Below the pieces are notes generated by a model, which had not been told where the DNA came from, did no database searches, and worked only from the letters and a program-made list of their open reading frames with translations. Made by a program: the position numbers and the translations under genes. From the NCBI GenBank assembly GCA_963783085.1, contig CAWAMJ010000020.1:682001-746000 (forward strand): a stretch of DNA of 64,000 nt, written 5' to 3'. Below, piece after piece: positions 37,985 through 45,504 of this stretch (within the stretch, counting starts at the first letter, position 1; every line of letters begins with the position of its first letter). This stretch comes from CAVYUC01 sp963783085 (GTDB taxonomy: Bacteria > Bacteroidota > Bacteroidia > Bacteroidales > Prolixibacteraceae).

Positions 37985-38092
37985 ATATGGGTAGAACGAT
38001 TGGTTGTAAAGAATTCTCTCGTCCCGTATGGGACGAAATGCCGTTTCGGTGGTGATTTTCTACCCATATTTCGTCCCTGACACAGGACGTTG
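37985..38092. repeat. Structured palindromic intergenic repeat
   Basis: The 372-bp gap between tRNA-Val and the Skp gene contains a fold-back element: ATATGGGTAGA (37985-37995) pairs exactly with TCTACCCATAT (38059-38069), enclosing a hairpin CGTCCCGTATGGGACG (38020-38035). A further CGTCC...GGACG pair follows (38073-38090). An open frame of 79 codons covers it but has no gene-like features. CGTCCC/GGGACG hairpins followed by ACGAAAT are, as I recall, a recurrent repeat class in Bacteroidota genomes. Confidence 0.6.
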
Positions 38093-38144
38093 GAAAATTA
38101 TGAGCCAGGAGCTGTCAACGACCGGCTAATTTGTCAGGTATCAA

Positions 38145-38663
38145 TCATTCGTCAACTTTCAATTCCTTTAAAACCAGCGGATTGATGTTTTGGCTGTTCG
38201 CGGAGTTAAAAACGACTGCTCCGCTGCTTAGATCCAAAATATAGGTAAAATTGTTCCGGTTGGCCACTGTGGCAATGGCTTCGTTAATTTTCTGATAAAC
38301 CGGTTGCAAAAGTTCCACATTTCGCTTTTGCAGGTTTTGCGATGCAGTTTGTTGAAATTGCTGAATTTTTCCTGCGGATTCCATCAGCTCCGATTCTTTT
38401 GTTTTTCTGATGAATTCGGAATAGGTATTCTTCTCGTCTTCATACTTCTGAACATTCTTTTCGTGTTCGGTCAACAATTCAGAATACATCTTTTCCAGTT
38501 CGTCTGCTTCTTTGTTAAGCATCGATTGAACGCTGTCGGTTTCAGGAAGTTGTTTTTCGATTTCTGCAAAATTAACGTGTCCTATTTTTAGAGGTTCCTG
38601 CGAAAACAACGGCGAACAAACCAGCAGGGAAAACACGACGAACAAGCCAGATTTTTTAGTCAT
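38145..38663 (-). CDS. Skp/OmpH family periplasmic chaperone
   Basis: 172 residues with a signal peptide (cleavage near SPLFSQ). Residues about 25-150 follow the Skp pattern: IGHVNFAEIEKQLPETDSVQSM, a long charged coiled coil (KMYSELLTEHEKNVQKYEDEKNTY) and the C-terminal NEAIATVANRNNFTYILDLSSG returning to the beta core. Skp trimers hold unfolded outer-membrane proteins in the periplasm. Bacteroidota usually carry several copies; this one is not beside bamA. Confidence 0.88.
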   Translation of the reverse strand: MTKKSGLFVVFSLLVCSPLFSQEPLKIGHVNFAEIEKQLPETDSVQSMLNKEADELEKMYSELLTEHEKNVQKYEDEKNTYSEFIRKTKESELMESAGKIQQFQQTASQNLQKRNVELLQPVYQKINEAIATVANRNNFTYILDLSSGAVVFNSANSQNINPLVLKELKVDE

Positions 38664-38931
38664 AATTCAGAAGATTTTAGTTTTTATGTGTTGCTAAGTT
38701 CGTAACAATGTTCCGGTTAAAGAATTAAGGAAAGTTAAAGTAGAAGGCAGCTTCCGTTAAAACTTTTAAAAATTCGTGTTGATGTAATAATTTCTGTTTC
38801 AATTCAAAAAAGAAGTTAAATTGAATTTGGAATGAGCATGTGTTTAAACTGTTGAATGTAAGTTCTGAAAAAATGAACAATCGCATTCTTTTTCGGTTTT
38901 TAAGTATTGAAACCTGAAACATAATAATACC

Positions 38932-39375
38932 ATGAGAACATATCAGTTGACATTTTTTAAAGAGAAATTTAAACCTGGGCTTTTAATTATATTTTTCATA
39001 GCAGGCTTGCTTTCCTGTTCGCGCGAGGCTGCATTTCAACAGTCATCGGTAGTGCCTGCTGCAGACGGCAAGGTAAAAGTGAAACAGGACAATAATGAAA
39101 ATTACAAAATAAAGGTTGAAGTTTCAGATTTGGCGGAAGCGGACAAGTTGTATTCGAATTCTTACCGTTACGTGGTGTGGATGGAAACCGACGAAGGTCG
39201 CACTGAAAACCTGGGACAGCTGGTAAGTGCAACCGGTTTTCTTTCGCAACGGCATAAGGCAACGCTTGAAACAGTTACATCGTTCGAACCCATTAAGATT
39301 TTTATTACCGCTGAAGATGAGAAGAATATTCGCTACCCGGGGAATAAGGTAATTTTAACTACCCGGCGGTTTTAA
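38932..39375 (+). CDS. Small lipoprotein of unknown function
   Basis: 147 residues. Hydrophobic stretch and lipobox LIIFFIAGLLSC (Cys at residue 29) mark it as a lipoprotein, with a rather long N-region. The mature part is a single beta-rich domain (KVKVKQDNNENYKIKVEVSDLAEAD) with no recognised family. Its 3' end overlaps the converging dipeptidase gene by 17 bp. The 268-bp region upstream contains no recognised feature. Confidence 0.72.
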   Translation: MRTYQLTFFKEKFKPGLLIIFFIAGLLSCSREAAFQQSSVVPAADGKVKVKQDNNENYKIKVEVSDLAEADKLYSNSYRYVVWMETDEGRTENLGQLVSATGFLSQRHKATLETVTSFEPIKIFITAEDEKNIRYPGNKVILTTRRF

Positions 39376-40594
39376 CCCGCGCCACATGTTTTTTACCTGC
39401 CAGTTTCTCCACCTCTGCAAAAACCCGGAAGAAATTACCGCCCCAAACTTTTCTGATTTCTTCTTCGGTATAACCGCGTTTCAGCATTTCGCGGGTGATG
39501 TTTGGAAACTGGCTTACGTCTGCGCAATCTTTTAATCCGCCGCCGCCATCAAAATCACTGCCAATTCCCACATAGTCGATGCCAACAAGGTTTTTTACGT
39601 AATCGATGTGGTCGACCAGATCGGAAACTGTGGGTAAATCTTTGGCATATTTCTCATTCACCTCCCGCCATTTCCGGCTCAATTCCTTTTTTTCTTCATC
39701 ATTCATCAGATCATACGCAGTGTTGTAAATTTCCTCCAGTTCCTGCAGTTTTTGGTATCGAATGGTTGTCGTGTCCGGGTCTTTGATGTAATCGTCGAGC
39801 AGGCAAATTTGAATAACCCCGCCTTTTTTAGCCAGCGCTTTTATCATTTCGTCGTTCATATTTCTGGGATGACGGGCAATGGAACGAACACTGGAGTGAG
39901 ATGCAATCACAGGTGCATTGCTCAGCTTAATTACATCAAAAAACGATTCGTCGGAAATGTGCGACACGTCAATTAACATTCCCAGCTTATTCATCTTTTT
40001 CACAACACTTTCGCCAAAATTACTCAATCCATGAAATTCCGGACCTTTTCGGTCGGTCGACGAATCACAGATATCGTTATTACGCGAGTGGCACAACGTG
40101 ATGTACCGCACGCCGCGATTGTAAAATTCCTCAACACGGCTGATATCTGTTCCAACCGGGAAACCATTTTCCATTCCAATATAAATCGCGCGTTTTCCGT
40201 TGGCTTCAATCCGCGCGGCATCTGCCGCCGAAGTTGCAACTTCCGCCAGGTCACGGTATGTATTGCAAACTGCATAAACGGAATCAATCATTTGATGTGC
40301 CAATCGGTAAGCACTTTCAGTATTTTCCTGCGTTCGATTGCGCTGGCTTGTGAATGCAGCAAAGAAAATAGCGTCGAGCCCGCCGTCTTTCATTCGCGGA
40401 AAATCTACCCGGTTATGTGGCGCCACATTGCGTTTTCCAATGTCGAAATGCTCTTCCAGCAAAGCCATTGGAGTATCGCAGTGGGTATCAACCGTCAATG
40501 CTTTTTCATGAATCTGCATCGCTTTATCAAGGTCCTGTCCGTAAAAATGGATTGAACAGATCAACAGCAACATAAGAATTCCGGATTTTTTCAT
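39359..40594 (-). CDS. Membrane dipeptidase-like M19 peptidase
   Basis: 411 residues with a signal peptide (cleavage near FYGQ). M19/renal dipeptidase zinc ligands are visible: His and Asp in VDTHCDTP, Glu in GMENGFPVG, and His residues in DVSHISDESF and IASHSSVRSI. DHIDYVKNLVGIDYVGIGSDFDG is also family-typical. It hydrolyses dipeptides, often with D-residues, in the periplasm. The stop overlaps the converging lipoprotein gene. Confidence 0.92.
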   Translation of the reverse strand: MKKSGILMLLLICSIHFYGQDLDKAMQIHEKALTVDTHCDTPMALLEEHFDIGKRNVAPHNRVDFPRMKDGGLDAIFFAAFTSQRNRTQENTESAYRLAHQMIDSVYAVCNTYRDLAEVATSAADAARIEANGKRAIYIGMENGFPVGTDISRVEEFYNRGVRYITLCHSRNNDICDSSTDRKGPEFHGLSNFGESVVKKMNKLGMLIDVSHISDESFFDVIKLSNAPVIASHSSVRSIARHPRNMNDEMIKALAKKGGVIQICLLDDYIKDPDTTTIRYQKLQELEEIYNTAYDLMNDEEKKELSRKWREVNEKYAKDLPTVSDLVDHIDYVKNLVGIDYVGIGSDFDGGGGLKDCADVSQFPNITREMLKRGYTEEEIRKVWGGNFFRVFAEVEKLAGKKHVARVKTAG

Positions 40595-40751
40595 GGTTGT
40601 TGAATTTCGATTTGTTTATGCAAGTATAATTAAAACTACCGGTTTTTTTAAGAACCATTTAATTCTGAACTTTCAAAACCACATTGGTCGGTTGACGCCG
40701 ATCTGGAAGCCATTTCATCAAATAATTTATTCCTTTGTAATTTAAATTACT

Positions 40752-41841
40752 ATGAAATCCGAAGCTCGAAAAATCAGGTTTAAAAAATGGTGGTTGCTGC
40801 CCGTTTCAGCGCTCCTTACTTTTATTCTGACTGAAATTTTATCGGCAAATCCGGCATTTGTCGAAAAATATTACAGCCGGAAACTATATCCGTTTATGGC
40901 TGAAATTTTTTCGCAGATTTCCGTTTTGCTACCTTTTTCACTCGACGATATTTTTTATATTTTTTTAATCTCAACCGGATTTATCTTGTTGATTTTAGTG
41001 ACGCTAAGAAGAATTTCCTTTAAAACCGCGGGCAAAGTGGTGGTGAATGTTTTAGCGGTGGTTTACATTCTTTTTTACTTTTTATGGGGTTTTAATTATT
41101 ACAGACCGAAACTGGAAAAACGGCTCGGTCTGGACGAACAAAATCCCAGGCACGGCGAATTCGTGCGTGTATTTAAAGATGTGATCGAAGATTGCAATGA
41201 ATCATACGCAGTTTACAATCAATCGGACCTGGTTAATGTTGATTCGATGGTTGAACAGTCGTACCGGAATTTGGCTGATGTATTGCGAATAAATTATCCG
41301 GGCGGGCTTCGAAAAGCAAAGAATATTACATTTAGTCGATTTTTTGCGCAAGCCGGAATTTCAGGTTACTACGGGCCGTTTTTCAACGAGGTACATGTAA
41401 ATAGCAACAATTTGCCCGTGGAATATCCTTTTGTGCTGGCGCACGAAAAAGCCCACCAGTTTGGCATTACCAGCGAAGCCGAGGCTAATTTTTATGCCTG
41501 GCTGGTTTGTACGGAAAGTTCTTCGAAGCAACTGCAGTATTCCGGCAAACCTGGTGGCGCTGCGGTATTTTATATACGAAGGGTACCAACTGGAGCAATA
41601 CCCGAAAATCATCGGGAAACTGGACGAAACGGTGAAAGACGACCTGAAAAGAATCCGGGAGCACTGGATGAAATTGCGAAATGAAAAAGTGGATCGTGTT
41701 GCTGCAAAAGTGAATGATACTTACCTGAAAACCAACAAAGTGGAGAAAGGTATTGAAGATTATACCGGAATTGTAAAATACGTTCTGGATTTCAAACTCG
41801 ACACTGCTTTTCAGAAAAAGTGGGATTTGACGGGCGATTGA
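40752..41841 (+). pseudogene. DUF3810 membrane metallopeptidase-like protein, frameshifted
   Basis: The frame from ATG 40752 loses homology after residue 264 (SSKQLQYSG) and the rest of the family (NLVALRYFIYEGYQLEQYP onward) continues in the +1 frame to the stop at 41841. Removing one A from the AAA at 41547-41549 restores a single 362-residue protein, the usual DUF3810 length. Seen: two to three N-terminal membrane segments and a zinc-protease-like HEKAHQFG with downstream SEAEANFYAW. Either a sequence error or a real loss-of-function insertion. Its last codons form the left boundary repeat of the neighbouring island. Confidence 0.8.
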
Positions 41842-41848
41842 AAAAATT
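41826..41848. repeat. Left direct repeat of the island
   Basis: TTTGACGGGCGATTGAAAAA followed by ATT; it covers the last codons and stop of the DUF3810 gene. The copy at 48808 differs at one base. Similarity extends weakly to the left. Confidence 0.7.
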
Positions 41849-41870
41849 TATCTTTACTGAAAAGTTAAAA

Positions 41871-42083
41871 ATGATGGATTTAATTTTGAAATACAAATTT
41901 TTAAATAAATCGGCTAAACAGGAAGTGAATGATTTTATCGATTTGCTGTTTTCGAAACCTGGCGTAACAAAAGAAACCACTCTTTCCGCTCACAGGAGAA
42001 AAATCGTTTCGGATTCATTGTTGTCTAAACCCGGTTTGTCCATTTTTGCAAAGAACTTCCAACTTCCAAGACTACCAATATAA
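41871..42083 (+). CDS. DUF2281-like antitoxin-type small protein
   Basis: 70 residues from the ATG at 41871 (a second ATG follows directly). MMDLILKYKFLNKSAKQEVN and DFIDLLFSK resemble the N-terminus of DUF2281 proteins, putative antitoxins usually followed by a PIN or similar toxin. Here no toxin gene follows; the next gene converges. The C-terminus (NFQLPRLPI) departs from the usual tryptophan-containing end, so the gene may be decaying. Confidence 0.5.
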   Translation: MMDLILKYKFLNKSAKQEVNDFIDLLFSKPGVTKETTLSAHRRKIVSDSLLSKPGLSIFAKNFQLPRLPI

Positions 42084-42099
42084 AACTAATGTTAATTAG

Positions 42100-43074
42100 T
42101 TAATTATCTAAGACTTTTATTTTCAATACCATTTCTTTCTTATTATTCACCTGAAGGTTTATATTATTATTTAAAAGCTTCACATTTGGATATTTATCTG
42201 TTTCAAAAAGAATCTTTATTTTGTAGTTCGATATTGGTTCTAAATTAGCTTGCAGAGTATTTATATTTTGTTTTGCGACCAATTTAATTTCAAAAGGCCT
42301 TTCCGATAGATAATATTCCGCTTTATTAAGATCAAAATACGGGCTTTCTAAATTCAGAGAACACACAAATTTTTCAGGAATTTCGCTCAGCCGGTCTCCA
42401 ATAAAATCAAGATTGAAAACTAAACCATCATTAATATTTACTATTGGTTTATCATTCTTAATTGAGAATACAAAGAATTCTATTCCTGAGATGATTTGAG
42501 CATTCGAAGTTTCTTTTACAACTTTTCTTAGCTCTTCATCCTTTGCGTTTTCCACCAGTTCAACCAAAAAAGCGTAATAATCTTTTTCATGTGAAAACTT
42601 GCCCCATGATCTTATCTCGTCATATAATTTTGTTTTCGAGGGATTTGAGGTATTTTGAACACCATCTGTCAACAAATAAATAACGTTTAATTTTTCAGGA
42701 TCAACCAATTCACAACCCTTCTTCCATGCTGAATAAATATTCGTAAATGTAGGCTTCAATTGTTCTTCATCGATCCTGTTCAGATGGTGGATGACATTCG
42801 ATTTTCCTTCTTTTGTTGCATAGGCGGTCCATGTGTTAACAATTTTATCTTGAAAAGTTACTACTACTATTTCTGTGTTAGGGTTTGATATCGATTCTAT
42901 TGAAGTTATTAGTTCTTTTCGAACATCATCAAAAATGTCTGGTGCACCATTATAACCAAACATTGATAAAGTAATATCCAGTAGATATATGTTCTTATTG
43001 TCTTTAAATTTTGTTTGCGCTAAACTGACATTTAAAATCTGCAACAGAAAGATTAAGGTTACAATTTTTTTCAT
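42100..43074 (-). CDS. Exported von Willebrand A domain protein
   Basis: 324 residues with a Sec signal peptide (MKKIVTLIFLLQILNVSLAQ). Residues about 28-215 form a vWA domain with a nearly complete MIDAS: Asp33-x-Thr35-x-Ser37 (in LLDITLSM), Thr111 (PTFTNIY) and Asp137 (YLLTDG). Residues about 225-324 are a beta-rich domain without a known family. Last gene of the island operon; its ATG overlaps the stop of the 810-residue protein gene by 4 bp. vWA domains bind protein ligands through a metal ion, so it may be the envelope-side partner of the tubulin-like system. Confidence 0.82.
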   Translation of the reverse strand: MKKIVTLIFLLQILNVSLAQTKFKDNKNIYLLDITLSMFGYNGAPDIFDDVRKELITSIESISNPNTEIVVVTFQDKIVNTWTAYATKEGKSNVIHHLNRIDEEQLKPTFTNIYSAWKKGCELVDPEKLNVIYLLTDGVQNTSNPSKTKLYDEIRSWGKFSHEKDYYAFLVELVENAKDEELRKVVKETSNAQIISGIEFFVFSIKNDKPIVNINDGLVFNLDFIGDRLSEIPEKFVCSLNLESPYFDLNKAEYYLSERPFEIKLVAKQNINTLQANLEPISNYKIKILFETDKYPNVKLLNNNINLQVNNKKEMVLKIKVLDN

Positions 43075-45503
43075 TTTTCATTGGTGTTAATGGATTCAGT
43101 TTTTGCATTCAAATATGCCTTTTCACTTTCATTGTATTTTACAATATGCTGAAAGTCTGGTATCACATCTATCAATATTATAGAAAATTTATTATTGTTT
43201 TTAGTTTCAATCTGCTGAGGAACAGAAGAAGGAAAGCATCTTTTAAGTTTTAAGCGAACATGGTCTAAGCACGAATCCTCATTCACATTATTATTATGAA
43301 GCATTAGTTGATGTGAATTATTTGAATTGAAGGAATTATCAGCATTAAAGAAAGGTTCGGCAATACTGAGTAATTGCTGGATCGTATCAGAAAAGTCTTC
43401 TTTTATAAAAAGTCCCCGATTTTCGTAATCTCCATTAAGATATTCCAAGATGTTAAAATCAATAATATTATTTATTGTTGAGGATAGGGTGGAATTAAAA
43501 TACTCTTCGAAATTTTCCAATCTTTTAAGATTGCTATATCCTGAGCCAGATTCATAATCAATAACCTTACGAATATCTTTAAAATTATTATTAAAATTAT
43601 TCTCATGATTAAGATAATACTCTTCAAGTATATTCTGATCTATTATATTTTTAACAAACCTATAGTTTAGCAAATTTTTATTTGAGAATTCTTTTTTGAA
43701 CATTCGTTCTTTTTCTTTAATAGATAAAATAACTTCATTAAGCAACTTGTATCGATTTTCTAATTCATCAATTAATTCAAAAAACGAAGCGGAATTTTCG
43801 GTAGTGTTTTTAAAGGTCGCTTCAATATTATTTTGTTTCACAATATGTTCATCAATCTTTTTATTTAGTTCAATAATATTTTTTTTCAATTTTGGCTTAA
43901 AGTAGCGGGATATGAAAGAAGCTCTTTGATTTTCCAGTTTTCGCTTATCGATCTGCAGTTTGTTAATATTCCGGCTGATGTTTAACTTAATTTCAACCTC
44001 AATTTTCTGCTTTATTCTATCTTCTTTGAAATCTGAAATGGTTGTATTGATTATTTTTTGTTCTTCTGATATTTTTTTAGATATCTCGGAAATATTCTGC
44101 TGCAGCTTTTTTATCTCTTCTGTATAACAGGCGTCTTCGATATTTTGAAAATTTGAGCTGTTTAATAAATCGGATAATTCCGTTTCTGCCTCTTCTATTT
44201 TATTATCAACATCTTGTTTCTCCTCACCATTTTCAGGATCCGCCGATATTTTTTGTAAATCGCGTATTCGTTTCTCAAGATTTTTTAGTTTGGAACAGGG
44301 ACCGCTGTTTTTCTTCTGTATAAGGTTTGATAACTCAGCTTCTAATTCTATTTTTTTATCAATCCGCGATTTGTGTGAAAGGATATTTAAATCTTGTCCA
44401 CCACAAGCCTGATTAAAATTATTTAAGATATTAAAAACCAGATCATATAAAGAAATTTGTTCTACATTATTAAATGGTTTCTCCAATAAAACATCGTCAT
44501 GTCTGCCCAATAAATTAGACAGTAGGAATTTGTATTCAAACAGTGTAAAGTTATTGTTGTCCAATCTGTTTTTTATTTCTGAAATAACACGATTTATATC
44601 CACTTCGTTTCTTAAAAATGGATAAAACGTGTTATCCCTTAGATCAATATATTCAGTTGTTTTAAACCATTTTTTAAGTTCGTCTAATTGTTCTGCTTCA
44701 GTAAACTTGTTTATTATTTTATAGCGAAAAAAGCTCAGGAAAAACTTTTCATCAAAAAATAATGTTCCTAACCCGAGTGAAATGAATTCAGCATTGAACA
44801 GATTGCCAATCATTTTGTAATGATTAGTCATTAAATATGTGGTGAATTCATTTAGCACAAATCCGATAGAATACTCGTCAATATCCAGAAATACTGCATT
44901 CTTATTCAGGTTGTCTATGAAAACAACATTTTGAAAAATATTATTGAATTTGCTTTTAATTTCTTTTAATTTCTCGAAATTTTCGTATGTGATTATCTGT
45001 TCCTCTGTTTTTAATAAATCTTTGCTTTTAGAAATAATAACGAAAGCTTTAATTGAAATATGGGAAATTGCACCCGAATCGCTCAAAGAACTGATCTGTT
45101 TTATCAATTCATTAAGAAGAAGGCATGAATTCTCCTCAAAAACACTTAGAACAATGTTTATATTTACTATTTCATAATTTATGTTTGTCTCCAATTGGTT
45201 AACCAAATTAACTAAATCAATATAAGCGTGAGAAACTGCGTTTTTTATATTGAACCGAACATCTTGGTTATTTAATACATCCTGTAGTTCAGGCGGATAT
45301 CCAACATTTGGAGATATAAAAAGCTCTGCGTTTTCATTTAAGGGATTGAAATACAGGCCTTCCGAAACAAATCCGTATTTGTAAAAGCTGGTGTAATTAT
45401 AAAACAGGGGTTCATTTTCAGTGAAATGCTTATAGAAAGAAGTGATATACTCCTTTCCATAAGCTCCTACAGATATGTTAATTGCCGGATTAACTACAGA
45501 CAT
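43071..45503 (-). CDS. Large coiled-coil protein with degenerate tubulin-like N-terminus
   Basis: The ATG at 45503 lies one base after the stop of the upstream gene; 810 residues, no signal peptide. Residues 1-265 parallel the tubulin-like protein encoded before it: INISVGAYGKEYITSFYKHF at the start, IVNINIVLSVFEENSCLLL (about 112-130) where the partner has a strand plus its GGGT glycine loop, HISIKAFVIISK (148-159), and FISLGLGTLFFDEKFF (240-255) against CAGGMGVSELFYDG. The glycine-rich GTP loops are missing, which suggests a non-catalytic paralogue. Residues about 380-610 are long charged coiled coils. C-terminus about 755-780 returns to a beta strand (FSIILIDVIPDF). No named family was recognised. 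Confidence 0.75.
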   Translation of the reverse strand: MSVVNPAINISVGAYGKEYITSFYKHFTENEPLFYNYTSFYKYGFVSEGLYFNPLNENAELFISPNVGYPPELQDVLNNQDVRFNIKNAVSHAYIDLVNLVNQLETNINYEIVNINIVLSVFEENSCLLLNELIKQISSLSDSGAISHISIKAFVIISKSKDLLKTEEQIITYENFEKLKEIKSKFNNIFQNVVFIDNLNKNAVFLDIDEYSIGFVLNEFTTYLMTNHYKMIGNLFNAEFISLGLGTLFFDEKFFLSFFRYKIINKFTEAEQLDELKKWFKTTEYIDLRDNTFYPFLRNEVDINRVISEIKNRLDNNNFTLFEYKFLLSNLLGRHDDVLLEKPFNNVEQISLYDLVFNILNNFNQACGGQDLNILSHKSRIDKKIELEAELSNLIQKKNSGPCSKLKNLEKRIRDLQKISADPENGEEKQDVDNKIEEAETELSDLLNSSNFQNIEDACYTEEIKKLQQNISEISKKISEEQKIINTTISDFKEDRIKQKIEVEIKLNISRNINKLQIDKRKLENQRASFISRYFKPKLKKNIIELNKKIDEHIVKQNNIEATFKNTTENSASFFELIDELENRYKLLNEVILSIKEKERMFKKEFSNKNLLNYRFVKNIIDQNILEEYYLNHENNFNNNFKDIRKVIDYESGSGYSNLKRLENFEEYFNSTLSSTINNIIDFNILEYLNGDYENRGLFIKEDFSDTIQQLLSIAEPFFNADNSFNSNNSHQLMLHNNNVNEDSCLDHVRLKLKRCFPSSVPQQIETKNNNKFSIILIDVIPDFQHIVKYNESEKAYLNAKTESINTNEK

Positions 45504-45504
45504 G

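Noticed and set aside
37841..38080. 79-codon open frame between tRNA-Val and skp
   Set aside because: It overlaps the palindromic repeat and its translation has no gene-like features.
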